Shown: positions 18,665 to 28,501 of the stretch, piece after piece
Layout: each line of letters starts with the position of its first letter
Numbering within the stretch: the stretch's first letter is position 1
Assembly: GCA_013288815.1 (NCBI GenBank)
Contig: JABDBD010000014.1
Coordinates: 1-56,799 of the forward strand
Length of the DNA stretch: 56,799 nt
Source of the DNA: Gammaproteobacteria bacterium
GTDB lineage: Bacteria; Pseudomonadota; Gammaproteobacteria; DSM-16500
Direction of reading: 5' to 3'
Made by a program: the position numbers and the translations under genes
The notes under the pieces: generated by a model
The model's database searches: none
Seen by the model: the letters and a program-made list of their open reading frames with translations, nothing else
Told to the model about the DNA's origin: nothing

Positions 18665-19951
18665 TTGGTAACAAAAAATATTAGTATACCCGATATGGGT
18701 GGTGCCACTGACGTAGATGTGATTGAAGTTCTTGTAAAGGTTGGTGATACCATACAAGTGGATACGCCGCTGCTAACGTTGGAATCCGACAAGGCGACCA
18801 TGGAAGTTCCTTCATCTGATGCGGGTGTTGTTAAAGAATTAAAAATAAAGCCAGGCGATAAAGTGGCTACAGGATCAGTCATTTTAGTATTAGAGATGGC
18901 GGGTGAAAAATTAGAAGCTAAACCAATTGAAAAAAAATCCGATAAGAAAGAAACAACAAAAAAACCTGAACCTGAAACAATCCCAGCAGTTGTTCAACCA
19001 GTCAAAGTTGAATCGTCAGCATCTCCCAGCAAGGTTGTGGAAGGCGAGCTTACTGATATCCACGCAGGCCCAGCAGTGAGACGAATTGCAAGAGAATTTG
19101 GGATTGATCTCGCGACTGTTCCAGCAACGGGTCCAAAAAATCGTATTCTAAAAGATGATATTCAAACATATGTTAAAACACGCTTGTCTCAGGTTCCTGC
19201 TGCTTCTGCCAACTTTGGAATGCCGACTGCGCCTGTCGTTGATTTTTCTAAATTTGGCCCAGTGGAATCACAAGCGTTATCGCGCATCAAAAAATTGTCT
19301 GGAAAAAATTTACATCGAAATTGGCTGATCGTTCCGCATGTTACTCAATTTGGTGAAGCGGATATTTCTGGCGTGGAAGATTTTCGTATCGCACAGAAAG
19401 AAATTCTAGAAAAACAAGGTGTCAAACTAACGCCTTTAGTGTTTATCCTGAAAGCGGTTGTTGCTTCTCTCAAGGCATTTCCACAATTTAATGCATCGCT
19501 AGATCCGAATGGTGAAAATCTCATTTTAAAAAAATATTTTCATATCGGTGTGGCAGTTGATACACCGGATGGATTGGTTGTTCCGGTCATTCGTGATGTA
19601 GATAAAAAAGGGTTGCAAGATTTAGCAAAAGAATTAAGTGTTGTCAGTGAAAAAGCGCGTCATAAACAGCTCACTGCTAACGATATGCAAGGCGGCTGTT
19701 TTTCCATTTCAAGTTTAGGCGGGATTGGTGGCACAGCTTTTACTCCGATTGTGAATGTGCCTGAAGTAGCTATTTTAGGCGTTTCAAAGGCATCGCATAA
19801 ACCAGTGTATCAAAATGGTGAATTTGTTCCGCGTTTAATGCTGCCGTTATCTTTGTCTTATGACCATCGTGTTATTGACGGTGCTGATGGTGCACGGTTT
19901 ATGGTAAAACTAACCAATATGTTATCTGATATTCGAAATTTGTTATTATAA
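18665..19951 (+). CDS. aceF: Dihydrolipoyllysine acetyltransferase, PDH E2
   Basis: E2 is the core of the complex and passes acetyl groups to CoA. It has 428 residues and only one lipoyl domain (residues 1-80, lipoyl Lys in ESDKATMEVPS), unlike the three in E. coli. A charged Pro/Lys linker follows, then the E1/E3-binding domain (HAGPAVRRIAREFGIDL) and the catalytic domain with SYDHRVIDGADGARF. The start is a TTG (MVTKNISIPDMGG) behind a strong GGGAGAG at 18653-18659; no in-frame ATG lies nearby. Lysine/proline-rich linkers are usual. Confidence 0.95.
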   Translation: MVTKNISIPDMGGATDVDVIEVLVKVGDTIQVDTPLLTLESDKATMEVPSSDAGVVKELKIKPGDKVATGSVILVLEMAGEKLEAKPIEKKSDKKETTKKPEPETIPAVVQPVKVESSASPSKVVEGELTDIHAGPAVRRIAREFGIDLATVPATGPKNRILKDDIQTYVKTRLSQVPAASANFGMPTAPVVDFSKFGPVESQALSRIKKLSGKNLHRNWLIVPHVTQFGEADISGVEDFRIAQKEILEKQGVKLTPLVFILKAVVASLKAFPQFNASLDPNGENLILKKYFHIGVAVDTPDGLVVPVIRDVDKKGLQDLAKELSVVSEKARHKQLTANDMQGGCFSISSLGGIGGTAFTPIVNVPEVAILGVSKASHKPVYQNGEFVPRLMLPLSLSYDHRVIDGADGARFMVKLTNMLSDIRNLLL

Positions 19952-19979
19952 TTTTTTGTCGATCATAAAGGAATTAAAA

Positions 19980-21431
19980 ATGAGTAATAGTATTCATGCA
20001 GAAGTCGTCGTATTAGGCAGTGGTCCCGGTGGATATACTGCTGCATTTCGCGCGGCAGATTTAGGAAAAAAAGTTGTTTTGATAGAACGATATGAAAACA
20101 TCGGCGGTGTTTGTTTGAACGTCGGATGTATTCCTTCAAAAGCTTTATTGCATGCTGCAAAAGTGTTAGATGAAGCAGCCCATGTCAGTGAGTGTGGGAT
20201 TGATTTCGGAAAGCCCAAAATTGATACTCAAAAATTAGCGGGTTGGAAAAGCAAGGTCGTTGGCAAATTAACCGGTGGTTTAAAAATGCTGGCGAAGCAA
20301 CGCAAAGTAGAAATCATTCAAGGGACTGGAACATTTATCTCAAGCAATGAGATTCAAGTTGAAAATGGAAAAACAACTCAAACGATTAAGTTTGATCAAG
20401 CTATTATTGCTGTTGGCTCGCGTCCAGTTAAATTGCCGTTTTTACCGGAGGATCCTCGCATTATGGATTCAACAGGCGCGTTAGAGTTATCAGAAACAAA
20501 ATGCAAATTGTTGGTGTTGGGCGGCGGCATTATTGGTTTAGAAATGGCAACGGTTTACCATGCTCTGGGTGCTGAAGTCACTATCGTTGAAATGATGGAT
20601 CAACTTATTCCGGGCTGTGATAAAGACATTGTTACGCCATTACATAAACGCATTCAAAAACGTTATCAAAATATTTTCTTAAAAACAAAAGTAACAAAAG
20701 TAGAAGCTAAGAAAGATGGCTTGTATGTTACATTTGAAGGTGAAAATGCACCCGAAAAACCCGAGAAATTTGATCGTATTCTATGTGCAGTAGGCCGCAG
20801 ACCCAATGGTGATTTAACGAATGCTGAAAAAGCGGGTGTTAAAATCGATGAACGTGGATTTATTCCGGTTGATAAACAAATGCGTACGAACGTTCCGCAT
20901 ATTTATGCGATTGGCGATGTCGTTGGCAATCCTATGTTGGCGCATAAGGCAATTCCTGAAGCTCGTGTAGCAGCAGAAGTTATCTCCGGATTAAAACATT
21001 ATTTTGATCCAAAATGTATTCCAAGTGTTGCGTACACAGATCCAGAAATAGCTTGGACAGGCGTTACCGAAAACGAAGCAAAAGCGAAAGGCATAAAATA
21101 TGGCAAAGGCGTTTTCCCTTGGGCTGCAAGTGGACGCTCATTAAGTATGGGTCGAGATGAGGGTCTAACAAAATTAATTATTGATGAAACAACGCATCGT
21201 GTAATAGGCGCTGGCATTGTAGGGCCCAATGCAGGAGAGTTAATTGCTGAGGTGACTTTGGCGATTGAGATGGGTTGTGATGTTGAAGATTTGTCTTTAA
21301 CGATACATCCACATCCTACATTGTCAGAGACTATTGCGATGTCGGCAGAAGTGTTTGAAGGTACGATTACTGATTTATATTTACCGAAGAAAAAAACGGA
21401 AGAGAAAAAGGTAGAAGGTGTGAAGTCATAG
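19980..21431 (+). CDS. lpdA: Dihydrolipoyl dehydrogenase, E3
   Basis: E3 reoxidises dihydrolipoyl groups with FAD and NAD+ for PDH and other 2-oxoacid complexes. FAD-binding GSGPGGYTAAFRAADLG, the redox disulphide GGVCLNVGCIPSKAL, the NAD-binding GGGIIGLEMATVYHALG and the C-terminal HPHPTLSE base motif are all present. I chose ATG 19980 (MSNSIHAEVVVLGSG) with AAGGAA upstream. An earlier in-frame ATG at 19956 sits only 4 bp after aceF and lacks a ribosome site. A Lys/Glu-rich C-terminal tail (PKKKTEEKKVEG) exceeds the usual end. Confidence 0.97.
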   Translation: MSNSIHAEVVVLGSGPGGYTAAFRAADLGKKVVLIERYENIGGVCLNVGCIPSKALLHAAKVLDEAAHVSECGIDFGKPKIDTQKLAGWKSKVVGKLTGGLKMLAKQRKVEIIQGTGTFISSNEIQVENGKTTQTIKFDQAIIAVGSRPVKLPFLPEDPRIMDSTGALELSETKCKLLVLGGGIIGLEMATVYHALGAEVTIVEMMDQLIPGCDKDIVTPLHKRIQKRYQNIFLKTKVTKVEAKKDGLYVTFEGENAPEKPEKFDRILCAVGRRPNGDLTNAEKAGVKIDERGFIPVDKQMRTNVPHIYAIGDVVGNPMLAHKAIPEARVAAEVISGLKHYFDPKCIPSVAYTDPEIAWTGVTENEAKAKGIKYGKGVFPWAASGRSLSMGRDEGLTKLIIDETTHRVIGAGIVGPNAGELIAEVTLAIEMGCDVEDLSLTIHPHPTLSETIAMSAEVFEGTITDLYLPKKKTEEKKVEGVKS

Positions 21432-21433
21432 CT

Positions 21434-21467
21434 TTTAAAAAATCACCTCTCCCGCTTGCGGGAGAGG
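21434..21467 (-). terminator. Rho-independent terminator for the minus-strand gene
   Basis: A perfect 10-bp stem CCTCTCCCGC / GCGGGAGAGG (21446-21455 and 21458-21467) has a TT loop. On the minus strand it is followed by TGATTTTTT, a good T-run, 16 bp after the end of the cobalamin adenosyltransferase gene. On the plus strand there is no T-run, so lpdA may only be paused. The stem type is also common in dispersed palindromes. Confidence 0.75.
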
Positions 21468-21483
21468 GTCTGGACGGCAGCAC

Positions 21484-22044
21484 TTATTGCTTCCGCTTGT
21501 GATCCCACAAAACTTCCCAAGCATTTGTTTCCCGCGCCAACACTCTCGCTGCCACAAACAACAAATCCGACAACCGATTAAGATACTGCAAAATTACAGG
21601 ATTAAAGGGTCCTTCCTGAAATAAACTGACTGCACATCGTTCAGCACGTCTGCATACCGTACGAGCTAAATGACAAGTCGCCGCAAGTATATTTCCACCA
21701 GGCAAAACAAATTCTGTTAGCGGTGGAAGATTTGCATTCCATTCATCAATTGTTTTTTCTAACTGGGTAATGTGTTCAGGTGTGATGACAGAGTAATAAG
21801 GAGGACATAATTCTCCGCCTACGTTAAATAAGTCATGTTGGAGTTGAGTCAATACAGGATGAATAGAGGCTACGTCAGCAGCAGATAAATAGGCTAAGAG
21901 CATTCCTATTACGCTATTTAATTCATCTAACGTGCCCAGCAGTTCTAAGCGAGCATGGTTTTTAGGAAGGCGTTTATTATCGCCTAAATTTGTATAGCCA
22001 TCGTCACCTGCGCGCGTGTATATTTTTGAAAGCCTGTAACCCAT
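21484..22044 (-). CDS. PduO-type ATP:cob(I)alamin adenosyltransferase
   Basis: It makes adenosylcobalamin from cob(I)alamin and ATP. The 186-residue protein has the family marks: KIYTRAGDDGYTNLGD (ATP-binding N-terminus), KNHARLELLGTLDELNS, and the C-terminal RTVCRRAERC...QYLNRLSDLLFVAARVLA, where the RRAE motif and final helix form the active site. No B12-synthesis or B12-dependent gene is nearby, so it probably serves salvage for an enzyme encoded elsewhere. Its promoter must lie in or beside the palindromic element at 22119. Confidence 0.93.
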   Translation of the reverse strand: MGYRLSKIYTRAGDDGYTNLGDNKRLPKNHARLELLGTLDELNSVIGMLLAYLSAADVASIHPVLTQLQHDLFNVGGELCPPYYSVITPEHITQLEKTIDEWNANLPPLTEFVLPGGNILAATCHLARTVCRRAERCAVSLFQEGPFNPVILQYLNRLSDLLFVAARVLARETNAWEVLWDHKRKQ

Positions 22045-22118
22045 GGAATTGCCTTATGTAGATATAAAAATGAAATTGTATCTAGGTTGACTGCAGATAC
22101 AAGCGCTATTACGATTAT

Positions 22119-22282
22119 ATACCTTACCTCTTCACATTTTGAGCTTTTTGGCATCTCATCTGTGGGGCATCTTGTACCCTAAAAAATACTTGCATATGAA
22201 TAACTATGCGCGCATTTTTTAGGGTACAATCTACCCCACATCTGAGCGCCAAAGAGCTCAAAATGTGAAGAGGTAAGGTATA
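22119..22282. repeat. Structured palindromic repeat, family member E1
   Basis: The whole 164 bp folds on itself. Outer arms (22119-22151 and 22250-22282) pair over about 33 bp with one T/G mismatch. They are followed inward by conserved GCATCTCATCT and ATCTGAGCGC, a 6-bp stem GTGGGG/CCCCAC, conserved loops CATCTT and AATCTA, a perfect 14-bp stem GTACCCTAAAAAAT with its complement, and an apex ending ACTATGCGCG. The same loop motifs occur in E2 at 24459-24646 with different helix sequences. It lies between divergent genes, 9 bp before rimI. Confidence 0.85.
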
Positions 22283-22291
22283 CTTTATATC

Positions 22292-22801
22292 ATGAGAACA
22301 ATGATGTCTGACTCTTCTGATGTTACCTATCAAATCCGTGAGATGCGCCACACTGATCTGGCTCAATTGCTTGCAATGGAAGAAGCTACTCAAGTAGCGC
22401 CTTGGACAGAAGCGGTATTTTTACGTTGCCAAGAAGCTAAGTATCCAGGCTGGGTGATAGAGGTTGATGATCAACTGATTGGGTTTATTTTAATTTCCGT
22501 CTCGGCAGGTGAGTGTCACGTGCTGAATCTGTGTGTACATCCTATTTTTCAAGGAAAAAAATTCGGACGAAAATTGATGGTGACAGCGATGGTATGGGTT
22601 AAGCAGCGTGGTGTAGAAATAGTCTATTTAGAGGTGAGACGTTCTAATTTACGTGCCATTTGGTTATATCGCAAAATGAATTTTAAACAAATAGGAGAGC
22701 GTAAAAACTATTATCCACTCGCAAATGGAAGTGAAGACGCCCTCGTGTTTGCGCGAGATTTGGGCGTTGATGATCTCGAGGATATTATGGCGGAATCCTA
22801 A
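22292..22801 (+). CDS. rimI: Ribosomal protein S18-alanine N-acetyltransferase
   Basis: A GNAT acetyltransferase of 169 residues, expected to acetylate the N-terminus of ribosomal protein S18. Family features are IREMRHTDLAQLLAMEEATQVAPWTEAVF, the acetyl-CoA loop VHPIFQGKKFGRKLM, and EVRRSNLRAIWLYRKMNFKQIGERKNYY near the C-terminus. The C-terminal tail (residues 150-169, DLGVDDLEDIMAES) is slightly longer than usual. The exact start is uncertain because ATG codons lie at 22292, 22301 and 22304. The palindromic element E1 ends 9 bp before the first ATG, so it probably forms part of the leader. Confidence 0.9.
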   Translation: MRTMMSDSSDVTYQIREMRHTDLAQLLAMEEATQVAPWTEAVFLRCQEAKYPGWVIEVDDQLIGFILISVSAGECHVLNLCVHPIFQGKKFGRKLMVTAMVWVKQRGVEIVYLEVRRSNLRAIWLYRKMNFKQIGERKNYYPLANGSEDALVFARDLGVDDLEDIMAES

Positions 22802-22881
22802 CGAGCCCGACGACGCAACTGATCATTGTTAAGCAACCTGACTCGGGGTAGAATAGACGATTTTTGCAGTGGTAAATAGGT

Positions 22882-24462
22882 ATGTCAGAATTGTTAAAAC
22901 AAGTCTCAAAACGCCGTACATTTGCAATTATTTCGCATCCGGACGCAGGAAAAACAACATTAACTGAAAAATTATTGTTGTTCGGAGGTGCAATCCAATT
23001 AGCCGGTACAGTCAAAGGGCGCAAAGCCTCAAGACATGCTACATCCGACTGGATGGAATTAGAAAAGCAGCGCGGTATTTCGGTGACAACCTCTGTTATG
23101 CAATTTCCTTATAAATCAAACATCATGAATTTGTTGGATACGCCTGGGCACGCAGATTTTTCCGAAGACACGTATCGTACTCTCACTGCAGTAGATTCTG
23201 CGCTCATGGTGATTGATGCTGCGAAAGGCGTTGAAGAGCGTACCATTAAATTATTAGACGTATGTCGTTTACGTAATACACCTATCATTACCTTTATTAA
23301 TAAAATGGATAGAGATAGTCGTGAATCAATCGAGCTCTTAGATGAGATAGAATCCATTTTAAAAATTCGTTGTGCCCCTATTACCTGGCCGATTGGGATG
23401 GGTCGTGAATTTAAGGGGGTTTATCATTTATATGAAGATGCGATTTATCTTTATCAGCCTGGTAAAAATGCAGTGCAACAAGAAGGCGAAAAAATTTTAG
23501 GAATAGACAATCTAGAATTAGATAAACTAATCGGTGATATGGCAGATGAATTACGCATGACGATTGAGTTGGTCAAGGGAGCAAGCCATCAATTTAACAA
23601 AGAAGAATTTTTAGCGGGTAGATTAACGCCAGTGTTCTTTGGATCTGCTATCAATAATTTTGGTGTGCGCGAGCTGTTAGATGCGTTTGCGGAATATGCA
23701 CCTGCGCCACAATCTCGAATGAGTCATACACGCGAAGTGTCTCCCACGGAAAATCTTTTTTCAGGCTTTGTTTTCAAAATACAAGCGAATATGGATCCTG
23801 CGCATAGAGATCGAATTGCTTTTTTACGCGTGTGTTCTGGTAGCTATAAACAAGGCATGAAGATGCATCAAGTCGGGTTAGAGCGCGAAGTCCGTATCAA
23901 CCAAGCGTTGACCTTTATGGCGTCTGATCGAGAGCAAGTTAACGAAGCCTGGGCGGGTGATATTATTGGATTATACAATCACGGAACGATTCAGATTGGT
24001 GATACTTTTTCAGAAGGTGAAAATTTAAAATTTACCGGCATTCCTTATTTTGCCCCAGAATTATTTAGACTCGTGCGTTTGAAAGATCCGCTGAAATTAA
24101 AAGCATTACAGAAAGGATTAAAGCAACTTTGTGAAGAAGGTGCTACTCAGCTATTTAAACCGCTGAACAGCAATAATTTAATTTTAGGCGCGGTAGGTTT
24201 GTTGCAATTTGATGTGGTCGCTTATCGATTAAAACATGAATACAATGTCGATTGTGTTTATGAGCCTGTTTCTGTGGTCACAGCGCGATGGACGTATTGT
24301 GATGATGAAAAAAAATTGGAAGAATTCAAAAAGAAGGCATTCGACAATTTGGCGCTAGATGGCAGTGATAATTTAACGTATCTTGCGCCCACGAGAGTGA
24401 ATCTTTCGTTAACGATGGAGCGTTGGCCTGATGTTGAATTTAAGACTACGCGGGAGCACTAA
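22882..24462 (+). CDS. prfC: Peptide chain release factor 3
   Basis: RF3 is a GTPase that removes RF1 or RF2 from the ribosome after termination. The 526-residue protein has the G1 loop [15 protein letters not shown], switch [16 protein letters not shown], and NKMDRDSRE, plus C-terminal domains 2 and 3 to EFKTTREH, the normal family length and end. The ribosome site is weak (TAGGT). Palindrome E2 overlaps its stop codon. prfB lies 1.1 kb downstream on the same strand, so two release-factor genes share this neighbourhood. Confidence 0.97.
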   Translation: MSELLKQVSKRRTFAIISHPDAGKTTLTEKLLLFGGAIQLAGTVKGRKASRHATSDWMELEKQRGISVTTSVMQFPYKSNIMNLLDTPGHADFSEDTYRTLTAVDSALMVIDAAKGVEERTIKLLDVCRLRNTPIITFINKMDRDSRESIELLDEIESILKIRCAPITWPIGMGREFKGVYHLYEDAIYLYQPGKNAVQQEGEKILGIDNLELDKLIGDMADELRMTIELVKGASHQFNKEEFLAGRLTPVFFGSAINNFGVRELLDAFAEYAPAPQSRMSHTREVSPTENLFSGFVFKIQANMDPAHRDRIAFLRVCSGSYKQGMKMHQVGLEREVRINQALTFMASDREQVNEAWAGDIIGLYNHGTIQIGDTFSEGENLKFTGIPYFAPELFRLVRLKDPLKLKALQKGLKQLCEEGATQLFKPLNSNNLILGAVGLLQFDVVAYRLKHEYNVDCVYEPVSVVTARWTYCDDEKKLEEFKKKAFDNLALDGSDNLTYLAPTRVNLSLTMERWPDVEFKTTREH

Positions 24463-24646
24463 GGACCTGTGCAACAATAACTTATCTTTCTTGCATCTCA
24501 TCTTGAGGCTATCTTTGAACGTTTTATTCTTCGAGAAAACACTTACATAGCGCAACTATGCGCGTATTTTCTCGAAGAACAAAACGTTCAAATCTAACCT
24601 CAATCTGAGCGCAAGAAAGATAAGTTATTGTTGCACAGATCCTAAG
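24459..24646. repeat. Structured palindromic repeat, family member E2
   Basis: This 188-bp palindrome joins the stop codons of two convergent genes: prfC TAA at 24460-24462 and the dipeptidase TAG at 24644-24642. Outer arms pair for about 32 bp with one mismatch (CTGTGCAACAATAAC... with its complement). Inward come GCATCTCATCT / ATCTGAGCGC, stem TGAGG/CCTCA, loops CTATCTT / AATCTA, a 23-bp stem with one mismatch (GAACGTTTT...), and apex ACTATGCGCG. Loops match E1 while helices differ. It could serve as a bidirectional terminator. Confidence 0.85.
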
Positions 24647-25334
24647 TAACGTTTACGCTTCGTAGATCTTCTGTCATGACAATATCAATGGGTGCAATAA
24701 TCTTTTTTTCATGAAAATGATAATGCCAAAATTCCTTGGTATAAGGTACGAATCCAAACTCTTGCATGCAGGTTAATAATAGTTGCCGATTCAAAAAAGC
24801 TTCTTCGCCTATTTGCGCAGGAGTTGCTGAGTGATGAGACAGTTCATCCATAAAATCAAAGCAGGCACCTAAAGGAAGTTCTTGATTATTTTTATCAATT
24901 AAAACCAAATCAACCGTATTTCCATAACAATGGTTTGAGTCTTCTGATACATAGCCTAATTTAAAAAGTTGGTTCTTTTCGATGTGAGGATAGTGTTTTT
25001 GTTTCATGGCTAATTCATGCTGACCTGTTTCATTGGTGGCAACTGGCTCATTAGACCAACGCATGAAATCTAATACTGCACGTTTAGGTCGATAAGAATC
25101 ATAAATCAATAAGCTTAAGTTGTATTTTTTATGCAATTCATTTTGAACTTGGCAGAGCGCTTCAGCGGCGGTTGCTTCTAATAATGCAAAATCAGTTAGC
25201 TCTGGCGTATAGCCTGCAACCACGCGACCAACAAAATTCTCAGTGGTTGCATAGGCGAGATGTGCGCGTATAGGTAGGTCGCACTTTTTTTGACTGAGTG
25301 AAATAACGTCAACTAAGGGTATAGCTATCTGCAT
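24642..25334 (-). CDS. D-alanyl-D-alanine dipeptidase, VanX/DdpX family
   Basis: A zinc M15D peptidase that hydrolyses D-Ala-D-Ala. The 230-residue protein holds the metal motif SNHCYGNTVDLVLI (SxHxxGxAxD type, with Asn-Thr in place of the usual small residues) and the second motif EFWHYHF (E-x-W-H). IYDSYRPKRAVLDFMRW carries the conserved Arg. There is no signal peptide, so it is probably cytosolic, as in E. coli DdpX, where it recycles wall dipeptides. No vanA or vanH genes are adjacent, so vancomycin resistance is not implied. Confidence 0.9.
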   Translation of the reverse strand: MQIAIPLVDVISLSQKKCDLPIRAHLAYATTENFVGRVVAGYTPELTDFALLEATAAEALCQVQNELHKKYNLSLLIYDSYRPKRAVLDFMRWSNEPVATNETGQHELAMKQKHYPHIEKNQLFKLGYVSEDSNHCYGNTVDLVLIDKNNQELPLGACFDFMDELSHHSATPAQIGEEAFLNRQLLLTCMQEFGFVPYTKEFWHYHFHEKKIIAPIDIVMTEDLRSVNVT

Positions 25335-25346
25335 GAATCAACTCCA

Positions 25347-25397
25347 AAAAGTTGGTTATAAGCCCTAACTTTTGTAAACCGCCCTTTGAAAAAAGGG
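25347..25397. promoter_or_regulatory. Leader hairpin and short palindrome upstream of the dipeptidase gene
   Basis: On the minus strand AAAAGTT (25373-25367) and AACTTTT (25353-25347) can pair just before the GGAG ribosome site of the dipeptidase gene, which could influence its translation. Next to it, CCCTTT-GAAA-AAAGGG at 25382-25397 begins a G-rich stretch of a type often dispersed in genomes. The rest of the gap up to prfB holds nothing further that I can support. Confidence 0.3.
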
Positions 25398-25563
25398 GAT
25401 TTAAGGGGGATTTGTATAAAAATAAAGGTCATAATACCGCATTAATTATTCAAATGATAAGCGGACAATCTACGATAGCCAAAATCTTAATAGTAGTTTA
25501 AGATTCCGAAAGGTAAAAGACCATCATCTTTACGTGAATGACATTGATTTTAAAGGTATTAAC

Positions 25564-26662
25564 ATGATTGAAACGACTGGAACAATAGCGCGAATCAAAG
25601 ATCTGACTAAACGTTTAGATGAAGTCAGGGGGTATCTTTGACGTTGATAATAAACAAGAGCGATTGCTTGAAGTTCAACGTGAATTAGAAGAACCAACCA
25701 TCTGGAATGATCCTGAGAGAGCGCAATCATTAGGGCGTGAACGTTCGCAGTTAGATGAAATTGTTAGCTCAATCAATAGCATCAAAATGGGATTAGAGGA
25801 CGCTGCTGAGTTGTTTGATTTGGCAGTCAGTGAGCAAGATGAGAAAACGGTCGCTGAAGTCACTCAAGAATTAGATACCATCACTGGCACCATTGAAAAA
25901 CTTGAGTTCCAGCGTATGTTTTCTGGCGAAATGGATGCAAACTCAGCGTACATGGATGTGCAATCCGGTTCCGGTGGTACCGAGGCGCAAGATTGGGCGA
26001 ATATGTTGTTGCGTATGTATTTGCGTTGGGGTGAGCATCACGGATTCACAACAGATTTAATTGAAGTGTCAGCCGGTGATGTCGCTGGGATTAAAAGTGC
26101 GACGATTAAATTTACTGGGCCTTATGCGTATGGATGGTTGCGTACAGAAACAGGTGTGCATCGTTTAGTACGTAAATCTCCCTTTGATTCGGGAAATCGT
26201 AGGCATACATCATTTGCATCAGTGTTTGTGTCGCCGGAAATTGATGACAGTATCGAAATTGATATTAATCCTGCTGATTTACGTGTTGATACGTATCGAG
26301 CAAGCGGTGCAGGTGGTCAGCATGTTAACCGTACGGATTCAGCGATTCGAATTACGCACATTCCAACGAACATTGTTGTGCAATGTCAGGCGGATCGTTC
26401 GCAACATAAAAATCGTGCGGAAGCGATGAAACAATTACGCGCGAAACTCTATGAATTAGAGTTACAAAAAAGACGTACTAAACAAGATGAATTAGAAGCA
26501 AATAAAATGGATATCACGTGGGGCAGTCAAATTCGTTCGTATGTGTTGGATATGTCACGCATCAAAGATTTGCGTACCGGTGTTGAAATTGCAAATACGC
26601 AAGCTGTTTTAGACGGGGATTTAGATAAATTTATCGAAGCCAGTTTGTTAAGCGGATTATAA
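25564..26662 (+). CDS. prfB: Peptide chain release factor 2 with programmed +1 frameshift
   Basis: RF2 releases nascent chains at UGA and UAA. Translation starts at ATG 25564 and reads 25 codons to an in-frame TGA (25639-25641). After a +1 shift at CTT-TGA-C it continues to 26662, giving 365 residues, the E. coli length. The first codons ([25 protein letters not shown]) align with E. coli RF2. The SPF anticodon-like motif occurs in [12 protein letters not shown] and the catalytic GGQ in [13 protein letters not shown]. lysS follows after 13 bp, the common prfB-lysS pair. Confidence 0.97.
25627..25642 (+). promoter_or_regulatory. prfB programmed frameshift signal
   Basis: The internal Shine-Dalgarno AGGGGG (25627-25632), a TAT spacer codon, then CTT TGA C form the canonical RF2 autoregulatory signal. 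Low RF2 lets the ribosome pause at UGA and slip +1 on CUU; high RF2 causes termination. All elements are in the classical spacing. Confidence 0.97.
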
Positions 26663-26675
26663 AGGGTTCTTAAAT

Positions 26676-28178
26676 ATGTCAGAAGAAAATAGTGTAGTCG
26701 ATACGAATGAATTAATTCTCCAGCGCAGAGCTAAGTTAGCTGAATTGCGTGCAAAGGGTATTGCCTTTCCGAATAATTTTCATCGGGAACATCTCGCTGC
26801 AACAGTGTTGCAAGCCTACGAAGAAAAATCAGAACCTGAGCTAGAGGCGTTGCCCGTTTTCGTGAAAATGGCTGGCCGTATTATGACACGGCGTTTGATG
26901 GGTAAAGCCAGTTTTGTACATTTACAAGATATGTCAGGACGAATTCAATTATATATACGTCAAGATGAAATTTCGGATGAAGTATATGAAGCATTCAAAC
27001 ATTGGGATATAGGCGATATCATCGGTGTAGAAGGACATTTATTTAGAACAAAAACTGGCGAGCTTTCTGTCAGAGTTAAACAAATTTATTTATTAACAAA
27101 ATCGTTGCGTCCACTACCTGATAAATATCATGGTTTAACAGATCAAGAATTGCGATATCGTCAACGTTATTTAGATTTAATGGTAAATGATGATGCGAGA
27201 AAAACATTTTTAATGCGCACAAAAATCATTGATATCGTGCGTGCATTTTTAAAAGCACGAGATTTTCTGGAAGTTGAAACGCCTATGCTGCAAGTGCTTG
27301 CTGGCGGCGCTGCAGCGAAACCATTTGTGACTCATCATAATGCATTAGATTTACCTATGTATTTACGTATTGCTCCAGAACTTTATCTGAAGCGTTTAGT
27401 TGTCGGTGGTTTTGAGCGTGTGTTTGAAATCAATCGTAGCTTTCGTAATGAGGGTGTATCAACTCGCCATAATCCAGAGTTTACGATGTTGGAGTTCTAT
27501 CAGGCATATGCCAACTACCATGATTTAATGGATATGACTGAGGAATTATTTAAGGTGTTAACGAGTGAAGTCTTGGGCTCTTACGAAATTCATTATCAAG
27601 ACGATGTGTATGATGTGAGTAAGCCATTCGCTAGGCATACATTGTTTTCATCCATTTTGCATTTTAATCCGGAATTAACAGAAGCTGATCTTAACACGTT
27701 AGAATCTGCAAAAAAAATTGCAAAAAAATTAGATATTCCTCTGACGGAAAATGCTGGGCTAGGAAAAATCCAACTCGAAATTTTTGAAAAAACAGTTGAG
27801 CATCGTTTAAAGCAGCCGACATTCATTACACAATATCCAGCAGAAGTTTCACCCTTGGCGCGTTTAAATGATGAAAATCCTTTTTCTACCGATCGTTTTG
27901 AATTGTTTATTGGTGGGCGTGAGTTAGCAAATGGTTTTTCAGAATTGAATGATGCAGATGATCAAGCGCAACGTTTCTTAAAACAAGTTAGCGAAAAAGA
28001 AGCGGGTGATGATGAAGCGATGCCATATGATGCGGATTACATTACTGCATTAGAATATGGATTGCCGCCAACGGCTGGTGAAGGAATCGGAATTGATAGA
28101 TTGGTTATGTTGTTTTCGAATTCTCTTTCAATACGCGATGTGATTTTATTTCCCCATATGAAACCTCATAAAGAGTAA
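26676..28178 (+). CDS. lysS: Lysyl-tRNA synthetase, class II
   Basis: It charges tRNA-Lys. The 500-residue protein has the N-terminal OB-fold anticodon-binding domain ([23 protein letters not shown]), class II motif 2 ([25 protein letters not shown]) and motif 3 ([26 protein letters not shown]). It is 13 bp after prfB, as in many gammaproteobacteria. Its substrate tRNA-Lys(UUU) is also encoded in this window at 53947. Confidence 0.97.
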   Translation: MSEENSVVDTNELILQRRAKLAELRAKGIAFPNNFHREHLAATVLQAYEEKSEPELEALPVFVKMAGRIMTRRLMGKASFVHLQDMSGRIQLYIRQDEISDEVYEAFKHWDIGDIIGVEGHLFRTKTGELSVRVKQIYLLTKSLRPLPDKYHGLTDQELRYRQRYLDLMVNDDARKTFLMRTKIIDIVRAFLKARDFLEVETPMLQVLAGGAAAKPFVTHHNALDLPMYLRIAPELYLKRLVVGGFERVFEINRSFRNEGVSTRHNPEFTMLEFYQAYANYHDLMDMTEELFKVLTSEVLGSYEIHYQDDVYDVSKPFARHTLFSSILHFNPELTEADLNTLESAKKIAKKLDIPLTENAGLGKIQLEIFEKTVEHRLKQPTFITQYPAEVSPLARLNDENPFSTDRFELFIGGRELANGFSELNDADDQAQRFLKQVSEKEAGDDEAMPYDADYITALEYGLPPTAGEGIGIDRLVMLFSNSLSIRDVILFPHMKPHKE

Positions 28179-28201
28179 GCTGCTGGCTTCCGGTATTTGA
28201 C

Positions 28202-28501
28202 ATGCATAAAGACGAATTGTTAGAGATCATCAAGGAGTATCATCAAAACAAGGGACTGGGAAGAAAAATACTTCCATTTTATTCGTCTGTTTCCAGAGGG
28301 ATGAATGGGTTAATTCAGTTTGCCAATACATTACGAGACGGTGAAATTGTGGGCTCATCGTTACTCGAACTTTATCAAATTCTGCAAGAAGAGTTTCGCC
28401 AAAAAGATGATATATGCCAACTAACAAATGATATTTTTGTAAAAGTTCGCTTAATGATACTTTCTGATTATTTAAAGCTAAGAGTGAGTCAAATAAAGTA
28501 A
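28202..28501 (+). CDS. Uncharacterised 99-residue protein
   Basis: I do not recognise this small protein. It is wholly soluble and predicted alpha-helical, with no Cys-rich, signal or membrane features (MHKDELLEIIKEYHQNKGLG...). It lies between lysS and a pilin-like gene, and its stop codon directly abuts the ATG of that pilin gene (TAAATG), so translation is likely coupled. The linkage could suggest a role with the pilin, but nothing in the sequence proves it. Confidence 0.65.
   Translation: MHKDELLEIIKEYHQNKGLGRKILPFYSSVSRGMNGLIQFANTLRDGEIVGSSLLELYQILQEEFRQKDDICQLTNDIFVKVRLMILSDYLKLRVSQIK

Noticed and set aside
24642..25334. VanX-like gene as a vancomycin-resistance locus
   Set aside because: No vanH, vanA or sensor genes are near. 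Chromosomal VanX/DdpX homologues act in wall recycling.
25564..25641. prfB as a pseudogene because of an internal TGA
   Set aside because: All parts of the known RF2 autoregulatory frameshift are present, so the gene is intact.
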